Of a DNA stretch of 64,000 nucleotides, positions 45,225-53,819 are shown one piece after another (position 1 is the first letter of the stretch; every line of letters starts with the position of its first letter). Origin of the DNA: Harmothoe impar (taxonomy: Eukaryota > Annelida > Polychaeta > Phyllodocida > Polynoidae); NCBI GenBank assembly GCA_947462335.1, contig OX381716.1, positions 8,442,861 to 8,506,860 of the forward strand. The letters are read 5' to 3'. The notes beneath the pieces are model-generated. The model did not search any database. It saw nothing but the letters and a program-made list of their open reading frames with translations, and was not told the DNA's origin. A program made the position numbers and the translations under genes.

Positions 45225-45270
45225 CAAAACAGAGATTATTCTCAAATATCTCGGTATAGATTCGGAATGA
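45187..45270 (+). other. C-terminal helix of the PC4-like domain in the +1 frame
   Basis: Directly after the G run at 45,183-45,187 the +1 frame encodes 27 residues beginning VTLSARALKEL and ending at TGA 45,268-45,270. This matches the G-(I/V)-(S/T)-L-x(4)-L-x-x-L end of PC4 domains, missing in the main frame. A one-base indel in this copy or an assembly homopolymer error is more likely than programmed frameshifting. Confidence 0.65.
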
Positions 45271-45334
45271 GAGACGCTCAACGCTCACGCGCGCACACAC
45301 ACAGCGTTTGACGTACGCTGTATGAGACAGACAG

Positions 45335-45432
45335 ACGGATACACAGACAGCAGACAGATAGATAGATAGATAGACAATAGATTGATAGATAGATAGACAG
45401 ATAGATTGATAGATAGATAGATAGTTAGACGG
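45335..45432 (+). repeat. (GATA)n microsatellite
   Basis: Imperfect agat/tgat repeats between the PC4-like gene and the polymerase gene. Confidence 0.9.
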
Positions 45433-45462
45433 CTAAGTAGTTGGTAACTGAGTGAAAAAAAC

Positions 45463-46089
45463 ATGACACAGTACGTATGTGAAAAGTGTTTCAAAATTTT
45501 TAAAAGACCGTACAACCACGAGAGACACGTAGAAAATTGTAGAGTAGTACCTAAGTTTTGCCCTCTATGCGGCGAAGGCGATTGCCAAAAGATCGCCTGT
45601 CGACGCGAATCTCTGGACGGGGTGACCATCCCTCCGCGCATATGTGCTGTACCGAACGGGGAGGAAACGTTCACGGCGAATTGGCCTGCGATACAAACGG
45701 GCGTCAGGATGCACGGGACTTGCGTGAGTGTAACAAACTTCAGGCTACCAACCGGCGAGTTGAGTGACGCTGTAGATACTATGCGTAGCATTCACTTGAC
45801 ACAAAGATTTAGATACAAAGTGGGTTTCTCGGTAGGCTTACTCTTACAACACAGAGAAGACAAGAGCAAACTGCGCTACTTTCACGCCTCCCAGAACAAC
45901 GCAACTCTCATACAACCGCTCCCTACTATAACTTATTCAGAAACTTTGGAAGAGCTCCTCTCAAAGATGGAAAACACCGTCGCTTGCGAGGAAGTACGGA
46001 AACTTTGCGACGCTGACACCAAGTGGCACGTTCTTTTTCCTACCAATTTGAACATTTGCGTTTACATGCCCCGGGGGAATTCCCCATAG
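45463..46089 (+). CDS. PolB N-terminal zinc-finger segment (208 aa)
   Basis: Start ATG at 45,463 (aaaaacATGA). Residues 6-26 form a CCHC finger: C6-x2-C9-x12-H22-x3-C26. A second Cys cluster follows (C33, C36, C41, C46). Polinton-type PolB proteins often carry such an N-terminal finger, so this is probably the polymerase's own N-terminus cut off by the frame change, although a separate small protein is possible. The last few residues before TAG 46,087 are out of frame with the rest. Confidence 0.75.
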   Translation: MTQYVCEKCFKIFKRPYNHERHVENCRVVPKFCPLCGEGDCQKIACRRESLDGVTIPPRICAVPNGEETFTANWPAIQTGVRMHGTCVSVTNFRLPTGELSDAVDTMRSIHLTQRFRYKVGFSVGLLLQHREDKSKLRYFHASQNNATLIQPLPTITYSETLEELLSKMENTVACEEVRKLCDADTKWHVLFPTNLNICVYMPRGNSP

Positions 46090-46133
46090 GCGGTAGGATC
46101 ACTCAGGCCGGTTGAGTTGGAAAGAGAAGCGGC

Positions 46134-46943
46134 GTGTTAGATTTTCCCAACAAGGACAACCTCTGCATCTTCCGCTGCATTTCCTTTCACTTATACAACA
46201 CCGGCAAGCGCGCTTCAGATTTGTTACTTCAGTTCTGTCCCGCTGCCACACCTGAATCCTTTCCGGGTCTGAACATCCGCGACTTACCCGCGTTAGAGAA
46301 CTTGTTTGACGTACAAATAGCGGTTTACACCGCGTCGCGTCAAGTGCCGGGGCGGAAGTTGAGAAGACGCGTTACTCTGATCAGACCGCCTTCCAGAACT
46401 CTGGCCGCCCGAGGTAAAGTCAACCTACACCTGACGGCGAAAGGCGGTTTGCACGTCTCTCTCGTCACAGACTTCAACGCGTACGCGGGCATATACGAAT
46501 GTTGCAAGTGTAAGGCTGCGTTCACCACCGAGTTCTTGCTGAAGAGATACAGGAACCAGCTTTCCTCTTGCCGACAAGTCAAGTTGCGCTACGTAGGTAG
46601 CATCTACCAAAATTCGAGAACGATTTTCGAAGCGCTAGCAGACTTCTCCATTTTTCCCCCCGACGGACATTCCGGAATCTACCCTTACAAGATCGCCTTC
46701 GATTTCGAGGCTTTCTTCAGACCGTGCAAAGAACCGTCGACGGAACACGTGTCCCTGCTGTGGGATCACGTCCCTTTGTCGGCTAGCGTCGCATCCGACT
46801 TTCCGGGGTGGGAGGGGCCCGTCTGCTTCGTCAGAGAATCCGACGCAGATTCCGACCCCTTGTTGGACCGAGTTTTAAATCACATAAACGAGAACGCCAA
46901 AGTCATCGGGGAAGCTGTGCTAGAACTTTACCGACCGACCTAA
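46134..46943 (+). CDS. PolB segment with OTU-like motif and Exo I
   Basis: Open from codon 46,116 to TAA 46,941. Near the start is K-D-N-L-C-I-F-R-C (residues 7-15 counted from the GTG at 46,134), which resembles the catalytic Cys motif of OTU-type cysteine proteases, D-x-N-C-(L/F)-F-R; the rest of that fold is not demonstrated. Residues 123-150 are Cys-rich with a lost His, suggesting a decayed zinc finger. Exo I is clear: IAFDFEAFF (Asp190, Glu192). Confidence 0.75.
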   Translation: MLDFPNKDNLCIFRCISFHLYNTGKRASDLLLQFCPAATPESFPGLNIRDLPALENLFDVQIAVYTASRQVPGRKLRRRVTLIRPPSRTLAARGKVNLHLTAKGGLHVSLVTDFNAYAGIYECCKCKAAFTTEFLLKRYRNQLSSCRQVKLRYVGSIYQNSRTIFEALADFSIFPPDGHSGIYPYKIAFDFEAFFRPCKEPSTEHVSLLWDHVPLSASVASDFPGWEGPVCFVRESDADSDPLLDRVLNHINENAKVIGEAVLELYRPT

Positions 46944-47495
46944 GCGAAGTTAGATGCGGCGATAGGTGAAGCTCTCCTGCTGGAGGAGGCGACATTCACC
47001 CCTTCTCCAGGCGGCTTCGCTGCGGCTCAGACCAGACACCCGTTAGTTCAACTGAAGAAGCGTCTTCTGAGATACATCCGTCAAGCTCCAGTTGTGGGCT
47101 TCAACTCGGGGCGTTACGACTTGAACCTGATCAAAATACGCCTTCACTCGTTCTTTGCCTCCGGAGACCGAAGAAACCAAGAATTCAGCGTCATAAAGAG
47201 AAGCAATCAATACTTGGCGGTTTACACACAGCACACGGTTTTCTTGGACGTAGTCAACTATTTGGCACCCGGTTACAACTACGCGACCTATTTGCGAGCT
47301 TTCACCAGGAACGAAGAGAAAGGTCACTTTCCTTACGAATGGATGACGTCTACCAGGAAACTGGCAAACAGAACGCTGCCACCGAGATCGGCTTTTGACA
47401 GCGAGCTGACGGGCGTCAAAATGTCCGAATCCGACTACGCCGCATGTCAGAAAGTTTGGTCCGACGAGAAGATGCAAACTATGGAAGATTACTAG
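46944..47495 (+). CDS. PolB exonuclease segment with Exo II
   Basis: Same frame as the segments on either side, bounded by TAA 46,941 and TAG 47,493. It contains GFNSGRYDLNLI, the Exo II motif (F-N-x(3)-Y-D), at about 47,097. A possible internal GTG start at 47,094 has no significance. Confidence 0.8.
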   Translation, partial: AKLDAAIGEALLLEEATFTPSPGGFAAAQTRHPLVQLKKRLLRYIRQAPVVGFNSGRYDLNLIKIRLHSFFASGDRRNQEFSVIKRSNQYLAVYTQHTVFLDVVNYLAPGYNYATYLRAFTRNEEKGHFPYEWMTSTRKLANRTLPPRSAFDSELTGVKMSESDYAACQKVWSDEKMQTMEDY

Positions 47496-49586
47496 ATCCA
47501 CTACAACAACAAAGACGTCAAACCTTTCATAGAAGCTCTGAAAAATCACGCTAAATATTTCCAAGATCGCGGCATTGACATGTTGAAAGACGGAGTTTCT
47601 CTCGCCGGTTTGACTTTACGGTTCCTCTTCCAAAACCTAGAAGACGCGTTCACAACGTTCCCCCAGTTCGACGCCGTCCTCCACGCTCTGATCAAAGAAA
47701 ATCTAGTCGGCGGTCCTTCCATCATCTTCCATAGATTTCACGAGAAGGGCACCACGCGGATAAGGGAGCACAAGTACGGCGAAGAAGCGAGACCGTGCCA
47801 ACACATCCTAGGACTAGACGCTAACTCTCTGTACTTGCGCTGCATGAGCGAAGCGCACTGCACGGGCTATTACACAGTAAGACGGCCTGAGACCGAGTTC
47901 AAGCCCGAAATTAGGCAAAGAAACTCTCACAGCGCTTTGGAGTGGTTACGCTTCGTAGAGCACGACCGCGACGTGAAACTGCGCCACGCTTTGAACGGCG
48001 GCGAGATGGTTGTAGGCTGTCGGAGAATTCGCGTGGACGGGTTTCACGCGGCCTCTAATACGGTTTTCCAGTTTCACGGGTGTTGGTTCCACGCTCACGA
48101 GTGCATACCGTCGCACCGATATCAGTGCGCTTCACTGAGAGAGGAGAGACGCGACAGAACGACTAGAGTAAGCGCTTACTTGAAAGCGCTAGGTCACAAG
48201 CTGGTCGTCGTGTGGGAGTGCGAATGGCGAGAGATGAAGCGTCGAGATGAGCGGGTTAAGGTCTCCCAACAACGCTGGAAGGTTGACGCTTTGAAAGTGT
48301 CTCGAAACGCAATGAGCGAGAGCGACATCCTTTCCGCTGTGAAAGAGAAGAAAATGTTCGGTTTAGTTCAAGTGGACATCACTACGCTGCCTCACCTACG
48401 AGACTACTTCGAAGAAATGACCCCCGTTTTCAAGAACGCGACCGTTTCAAAATCGGACATAGGACCTCACATGTCAGACTTTGCGCAGGAAGAAAAGCTG
48501 TTGAACACGCCTCAGAGATGTCTGATAGGGAGTTACCACGGAAAAAATATTCTCTTGGGAACGCCGCTTCTCAAGTGGTATTTAGAGCACGGTTTGATAG
48601 TCACCAAAGTGCAGCTGGTCGTAGAATACCTACCTAAACGCTCCTTTGCCGGTTTCGCGGACGAAGTAACGGCGGCGCGAAGACGTGGCGACGTGAACAA
48701 GAACGAGAAAATTCTGTCAGACTGTTACAAGTTAATGGGAAACGCTACGTACGGTAAAACAATCTGCAACAAAGAAAAACACACGGCGGTGAGATACACT
48801 GACAGTCGGAAGTTCGAACTATTGGCCAATTCGTGGCGCTTCAAAAAGGCGTCCGAGTTGAGTTCCGATCTGTTTGAAGTCGAACTACAACCGAAAACAG
48901 TCAAGAACAACCTCCCTATTCAAATAGGGTTCATGGTATACCAGTACGCGAAGTTGAAAATGTTAGAGTTCACATACGACTTCTTGGATAGATTCGTCGA
49001 TCGGCGCGATTATGCCCTTTGTCAAATGGACACCGACAGTCTTTACATGGCTCTCAGCGGTGACACGTTGGATGACCTAGTCAAACCTCGCCTGAGAGAG
49101 ACATACTTCAGAGAGAAACGAAAGTGGCTTCCGACAGCGGTGTGCGACGATCACTTAGAGCTTTTCGTGAAGACAAAAACGGAAAGAGTGCGAGAATGGT
49201 GTCCGCCGCCCGGCGGATGTTGTGAGAGACGGTACCTTCACGATCTGAGAACTTCGGGGCTTATGAAAGCGGAGTGGGAAGGTGACGGGATCCTAAGTCT
49301 CAACCCTAAGACTTACATTTGCTACGATCGAGTCAGCGACACCGGTGAAAGAAAATCCAAAAAATGGAGTGCAAAAGGCGTACAGAAGAAACAAAACCCT
49401 AAGGAACCAGACGACTTCTTGGATGTTCTTCGCCAACGAAAAACTCTCATTGCTGTAAATAGAAATTTCAAAGTGGTGCGAAGCAAAATGGTCACCTACA
49501 CCATAGAGAAAGACGGCGTGCGCTACTTGTATTATAAGCGTCGCGTGCATTCTGACGGTGTGACAACGAGTCCTTTAGAGATATGA
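47496..49586 (+). CDS. PolB Exo III and complete polymerase domain
   Basis: The largest intact piece. Three codons after the TAG, H-Y-N-N-K-D-V supplies Exo III (Y-x(3)-D). Numbering from the ATG at 47,580: motif A LGLDANSLYLRC with Asp80; a segment with FQFHGCWFH (165-171) and VVVWECEW (209-216) typical of an insert in this PolB group; the terminal-protein-interaction-like region (FGLVQVDI ... MTPVFKN, 260-286); motif B CYKLMGNATYGKT (382-394); motif C MDTDSLY (483-489) with both Asp intact; and the KxY motif in LNPKTY. All catalytic residues are present. Stop TGA 49,584. Confidence 0.95.
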   Translation: MHYNNKDVKPFIEALKNHAKYFQDRGIDMLKDGVSLAGLTLRFLFQNLEDAFTTFPQFDAVLHALIKENLVGGPSIIFHRFHEKGTTRIREHKYGEEARPCQHILGLDANSLYLRCMSEAHCTGYYTVRRPETEFKPEIRQRNSHSALEWLRFVEHDRDVKLRHALNGGEMVVGCRRIRVDGFHAASNTVFQFHGCWFHAHECIPSHRYQCASLREERRDRTTRVSAYLKALGHKLVVVWECEWREMKRRDERVKVSQQRWKVDALKVSRNAMSESDILSAVKEKKMFGLVQVDITTLPHLRDYFEEMTPVFKNATVSKSDIGPHMSDFAQEEKLLNTPQRCLIGSYHGKNILLGTPLLKWYLEHGLIVTKVQLVVEYLPKRSFAGFADEVTAARRRGDVNKNEKILSDCYKLMGNATYGKTICNKEKHTAVRYTDSRKFELLANSWRFKKASELSSDLFEVELQPKTVKNNLPIQIGFMVYQYAKLKMLEFTYDFLDRFVDRRDYALCQMDTDSLYMALSGDTLDDLVKPRLRETYFREKRKWLPTAVCDDHLELFVKTKTERVREWCPPPGGCCERRYLHDLRTSGLMKAEWEGDGILSLNPKTYICYDRVSDTGERKSKKWSAKGVQKKQNPKEPDDFLDVLRQRKTLIAVNRNFKVVRSKMVTYTIEKDGVRYLYYKRRVHSDGVTTSPLEI

Positions 49587-49672
49587 AAAAAAATAATAAG
49601 CGTGTGCATCTTTTCAAAAATAGAGTGTTTATCAAGATTGAAAAAAAAAGAAATAAAAAAATAAAATAAAAT
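49587..49672 (+). terminator. Polyadenylation region of the PolB gene
   Basis: A-rich sequence with three overlapping AATAAA-type signals (gaaataaaaaaataaaataaa, 49,650-49,670), 65-85 bp after the stop codon. Confidence 0.6.
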
Positions 49673-50236
49673 ATTGTTGTGTTTTTATTTTCATACGTCT
49701 TCTTTTACTAGTAAGTCGCGCAGTCTCTTAAAGCGTCACTCATGTGACGACGTCGCTTCCAGTCACGTGATCCTAAAGACCCTCACTTCCTAAACAAAAA
49801 AACTTCTTCTTCTTCTTCTTCTTCTTCTTCCGGTCACGTGATCAATCAGGTCACTTCCGGTCACGTGATCCTCAATGAGGTCACTCACTTCCGGTTGGCC
49901 ATTAGGTCATGTGACGTCACTTCCGGTCACGTGACTCATCAGGTCACTTCCGGTCACGTGATCCTAAATTAGGTCATATGACGTCACTTCCGGTCCCCTA
50001 AGTAGGTCATATGACGTCACTTCCGGTCCATAAGTAGGTCATATGACGTCACTTCCGGTCACGTGACCAAATGGCGGCCTCTGATTGGCTAACTAGGTCA
50101 CGTGACGTCACCACTAATCCCCTAAGTAGGTCACTTCCGGTCACGTGACCAAATGGAGGCCTCTGATTGGCTGCATGTCGATTGAGTAATAAACAGTAGT
50201 TAACTATAGTCCCGTTCCGATACATACTATACTACT
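49673..50236 (-). repeat. Right terminal inverted repeat (564 bp)
   Basis: Inverted counterpart of the left TIR. From the inside: attgttgtgtttttattttc, a short (CTT)n at 49,803-49,830, the CACGTG/CCGGAAGT/TGACGTCA array at 49,830-50,175, then the terminal ATACATACTATACTACT. It lacks the left arm's GGA, G-rich and palindrome inserts. Confidence 0.92.
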
Positions 50237-50242
50237 CCTTAA
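50237..50242. repeat. Right 6-bp target-site duplication (CCTTAA)
   Basis: Identical to 40,730-40,735. Confidence 0.9.
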
Positions 50243-50649
50243 TGTATCATGCCCTCGGTCATCATGATGCTTGAATGCAGCTCTGGACATTAACTCGCCG
50301 GGGCTGCATTGAAGCATCATGCCCACCCTACAATGTTGAGACACTCCTGCAGGGTCGGCATGATGCACCAATGCAAGCATCGGCGAGGTGCCCGCCGGGG
50401 CTGCATTGGCAAATATTATGACGACAAATGTCATCTTTTAGCGACATCCGTCCTTAAAGGGTTAGAGTGTTTACCCAAAGAGTCCCAGACAGAAGTGTCA
50501 GAGAGCAGCACCTTGAGACGTGTCCGGTTCTGCTGCATAATTCAGAATATCTTGCAAAGCCTTGACCTGACACGGTGTCAGCGCATGACGTGGACCCTGT
50601 AGTGTGAGGGGGTCAGACTAACTGGAGCCTTGGATCCACAGGCTTAAAC

Positions 50650-50800
50650 TGACTACCTTAGTGGCGCAGGGGTCTCAAATAAGTGCAGGTCTTGAAAAAG
50701 CGCAGGGTAAATGAGGGTATTGAATGAAAATTTAGGCCATTTTTGTATCGTGAATAAGCTTAGGTCTAGTATGAGCGCAGGGTAAATGGTACCATCAAAA
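50650..50800. mobile_element. MITE, family G (decayed)
   Basis: Phrases aagtgcaggtcttgaaaaag, tgaatgaaaatttaggccat and aatggtaccatcaaaagtgc match the aagcgc-type family weakly. A family A fragment follows to about 50,900 (catccatccttaaagggttg). Confidence 0.4.
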
Positions 50801-51403
50801 GTGCTTGGCATCATGCAACAATGTGAGTTACTAGCCGAGGCTGGATCGGTGCATCATGACGCCAAATTTCCTCTCTTAGCGACATCCATCCTTAAAGGGT
50901 TGAGGACCAGCTGATGCTTCAAGCTACATCCATTTGTTAACATAATTAACCAACTTTAGTAGTGGGAAGGAGTATTTCTACATCTATCCGGGACCCTATC
51001 ATTCCGCTTTGGTCTGATTTACATACAAGCGCTGCTCTTGAAAAACCTACTTGACACCCAAAGATCACTATACAGTTGTAAGCTGTACTTAGAAGGCTAT
51101 AGGGTGACTTTGGGCACACTGCTCTTCTTCATTATGATGCCCTGGAAACAAATCTTACCACTGCTGTAATCTTCCATCATGTGGACTGCATGGGCCGATA
51201 CACTCTCAAAACATTCACATTATTTCTACTCACCCAAGACTTCAAGCACATTAAAGCATAATGCTGTCCTTAAATGGTAAACTTAAAACCCTGCACATCG
51301 GCAGCAGCTGATAGACAAGTCAGATCTCAGTGTGCATTAAAATATCTGGCCTGAGTGAGGATGTGGCTTATTGTTTTTGGGTACCACATAACCTCACAGA
51401 GAG

Positions 51404-51522
51404 AAGAAACAGCGTCAAACGGGAGTCCAGGTTGCCCCACGAATCACGGTCCAGGTCCTTCTCTAAAGAGGGGACTCATTCTGCATGGGGAAAACCTGGA
51501 TTTCCTTTTGACGCTGTTTTTT
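51404..51522. mobile_element. Short TIR element (AACAGCGTCAAA ends)
   Basis: Inverted arms aacagcgtcaaacgggagtc / tttccttttgacgctgtt, with extra inner pairing (caggttgccc / aaaacctgg). About 119 bp, non-coding. Confidence 0.65.
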
Positions 51523-51654
51523 TTATCTGTATAATGCTTCCATGATCATCCCCTTGTGAGGTCCATAGAATACTCCCAAAGTCTAGGTGCAGCTAATAGG
51601 CTGACCTGCTTCATGTAGGTATTACAGTACTGTTCTTAAACTCTATAACTCTAT

Positions 51655-52038
51655 AAGGCGGGCATACTGTCTTAATGATGCATCAGAGCCTCTGTAGTCA
51701 AAATGCATGATGCAACCCTGGGGAGTAACTCGCCACTGCCACATACATGCATCATGCCGACTCTACAGGGTTGAACACACTCCCAAAGGGTCGGCATGAT
51801 GCACAGATGCAGCACCGGGGCTGCATTGGTGCATCGTGCCAACAAATGTGTTGTCCTGATGCAGCTAGCAGCCCGGCAAGTAACTCGCCGGTGCTGTATT
51901 GGTCGCCATGCTGACACCAGAGGAGTGTCTCAACCCTGTAGGGTCGGTATGAATGCAGCCCTGGCAAGTGGGGCTGCATTCATGCACCATGACGACCAAC
52001 GGCATGATGCATTAAGGTATCATGCCGTTGTTAAAGGG
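51655..52038 (-). mobile_element. piggyBac-like MITE, family A (complete right end)
   Basis: Ends gccgttgttaaaggg before TTAA (52,039-52,042). It contains gcattaaggtatcatgccg (52,009), the unoccupied equivalent of the Polinton-like target site. The core is partly duplicated, making it longer than average. Confidence 0.8.
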
Positions 52039-52329
52039 TTAATGTGGCTGGGCCTCTTTGTGTACCTTGTCTGGGCTGTGGCTGCCCAAACCTCTGATTA
52101 GCAACACTCCACTCTCCCAGCAGATTCTGTCCTCTGTTTGGTACTGTCACTAGGTTACTTCTGTTTTGCTAAAATGTGGCGGATTTCAATGAAAAACCAC
52201 CTACGCCATGCGCAGATATTTATTTATACAGCTATGGATTGATCTAAAAAGTTAAAGGAATGTTTGGGGAGCAAATATTGACATTAAAGAAGTAATGGTC
52301 AATTTTTATTTTAGAATATTATTATAATC

Positions 52330-52580
52330 ATCCCTGCAAACAAAACCTCAAGCGGAACTCATGCTATTCTTGTGTCAAAATTCAAGAATTTTTGAATGTT
52401 TTTTTAATGTTTTTGAATTTTCTTGTGTTACAATCTGTCTTGTTTCTTGTGGTTAACCTGGTGAAGTCCGTTCACTATTCTCAAGAATCTCCCGTGTCTA
52501 TCTTGGGTGTACAGCTTGTGCGTTTCCCGGGATACACCAATGTTTCTAATTTGTGTGATTTTTAAGTTCTGTTCGGAGGG
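52330..52580 (-). repeat. Family C repeat (reverse)
   Basis: Starts ccctgcaaacaaaacctcaa and ends aagttctgttcggaggg, which is the complement of the family's left end. Confidence 0.7.
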
Positions 52581-53150
52581 GTAGTACCATTTTTGGAGGG
52601 GTAGTACTATTTTTCTCCCTTCTTCTACAAGAGATTTCCTGAAGTCAGAGTATTAGGACAGAGTCTTGTCTGGGACTGTGCTGGGAGAGTGCCCGAGCCA
52701 CCCATTAGCCAGGTGCCTAATAATAACACACACACTACTCGTTTGTGTCGGTTTGGGAATTAGCAGATGCCACTTTCAAGTAGAATCGAGCTCATGACCC
52801 CCGTGAGAGTTCTGGTCTTGTCACATTCTATAGGAAGAGATGGCAACACTTCAGTCTTATCTCTCTCTGTATGAATACAGTCATCTTTAGTGCCTAGCGC
52901 CTGATGATTGATAAACTATTCAACTAGCAGTATAACTATACTGAGAATGTGCTGGGAGATTTACCCTATATGGTGCAGTCTTGAAATGCTCAGAGAGGTC
53001 CTTCCTCAGCCGGCCTCTGGAGTAGAATGTTTCCCCAGTAATGGGATGTTTAACTGCTGTCAGTGCAATCACACACTGGATGTTTAAGAGCTGACTAGAG
53101 ACACCATAAAAACTGCATCTCTATATAAATTGCGTGCACTTATAAGTGCG
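52581..53150. other. No gene seen
   Basis: Non-coding, no recognised repeat beyond short runs. Confidence 0.4.
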
Positions 53151-53154
53151 TTAC

Positions 53155-53315
53155 TATAGCTCAAAGGGTTCGGCCATGCTCAATTTCAACCTGCCTGGAG
53201 GGTGGGACCAAAAAAATGTCAACCCCTCTCGCGGGGGGGACCAAAAAATTTTGACCTGCTCGTACGAAATCCACTGAACCCCCCCTGTTGTTAAAAAATG
53301 ACCACTCCCTAGCCT
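53155..53315 (-). mobile_element. MITE, family F (partial)
   Basis: Ends with aaaaaatgaccactccct and carries the gggaccaaaaaa phrases of the 20.8-kb copy in reverse orientation. The opposite end is missing. Confidence 0.65.
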
Positions 53316-53465
53316 TACTGGAAAAGACTAATACCAGGTACAAAGTTTTGGTCATAAAGCAGATTGACGTTTACTATATAACAATTGAAAGAAAAAAAAC
53401 ACTATATCAATCCTAAGGGAGCAGGCACAAGGGTTTTGCTACTGTGGTATCATTGAGAAGTCTAA

Positions 53466-53695
53466 AGCCCAAAATCCACGGCGGCAGGAAGCTACGTTAA
53501 AACGGTATCGCACCTCTGTTACCACTATTTCGCCTCCATTTCGCCCTGCCGCACTGATTTCGCCTCTGCAACGCTGTGGACTTTGGCGGCACAGGCGCGA
53601 AAAAGGGGCGGCAGGGCGAAATGGCGGCAAAATAGTCGCGACAGAGGGGCGATACCGTTTTACCGCAGCTTCCTGCCGCCGTGGATTTTGGGCTT
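53466..53695. mobile_element. ~230-bp GC-rich foldback MITE
   Basis: Arms of over 60 bases (aagcccaaaatccacggcgg at the left, its complement ccgccgtggattttgggctt at the right) pair through cggcaggaagct and aacggtatcg. The inner part repeats ttcgcc/ggcgaa blocks. Confidence 0.85.
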
Positions 53696-53819
53696 AAGTT
53701 TGGTTGTCAGCAACCTAAGGACCCAGTGACAGATTTAGTTCAGTAGGAGCTCAGGTGGCGGCAGCACTGTGCTGGACAACATGGGACTACCGCTAAACCT
53801 CACATGTATATCGCAACTA

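Larger units (their letters stand above)
45463..49586 (+). pseudogene. Protein-primed family-B DNA polymerase (Polinton-type PolB), disrupted
   Basis: A gene of about 1,370 codons reading rightward. It begins with an ATG zinc-finger segment (frame 1) and continues in frame 0 through a 3'-5' exonuclease and polymerase to a TGA at 49,584. Breaks: a frame change near the CCCCGGGGG run at 46,070-46,078 and in-frame stops TGA 46,113, TAA 46,941 and TAG 47,493. All Exo and Pol motifs are otherwise readable, so decay is recent. Protein-primed PolB replicates linear DNA from a terminal protein and belongs to the Polinton/adenovirus-like/bidnavirus group. AATAAA signals at 49,650-49,672 follow. Parts are annotated separately below. 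Confidence 0.95.
40736..50236. mobile_element. Compact Polinton/Maverick-like element (9,501 bp) with PolB, death-domain and PC4-like genes
   Basis: Seen: matching 5'-AG termini (AGTAGTATAGTATGTATCGG at the left, its complement at the right), long inverted repeats, a 6-bp CCTTAA duplication and a protein-primed family-B DNA polymerase gene. Known: Polintons are usually 15-20 kb, have AG termini, several-hundred-bp TIRs and 6-bp duplications, and carry PolB with an integrase, ATPase, protease and capsid genes. Here only PolB from that set is present; the remaining space is filled by a death-domain gene and a PC4-like gene. Inferred: it is an internally deleted or satellite-like Polinton relative needing an integrase in trans. 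The broken PolB means this copy is inactive. Confidence 0.93.
40709..50461 (-). mobile_element. Family A MITE split by the Polinton-like insertion
   Basis: The MITE's left end (TTAA at 40,705-40,708, then CCCTTTAAGGATGGTATGAT) stops at 40,735. It resumes at 50,243 (tgtatcatgccctcggtcat) and ends TCCTTAAAGGG at 50,461. Another copy in the window (52,005-52,038, other strand) reads uninterrupted through this point, giving the pre-insertion sequence. Only 40,709-40,735 and 50,243-50,461 belong to the MITE. Confidence 0.9.

Noticed and set aside
45285..45791. Minus-strand ORF of 168 codons over the polymerase start
   Set aside because: Antisense to a recognisable zinc-finger coding segment and partly made of the GATA repeat.
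47043..47564. Minus-strand ORF of 173 codons
   Set aside because: Antisense shadow of the PolB exonuclease region.
41843..49586. Search for integrase, ATPase, protease or capsid genes within the Polinton-like element
   Set aside because: All sizeable frames are accounted for by the three genes or their antisense shadows. No DDE integrase, Walker A ATPase or capsid-like ORF was found.
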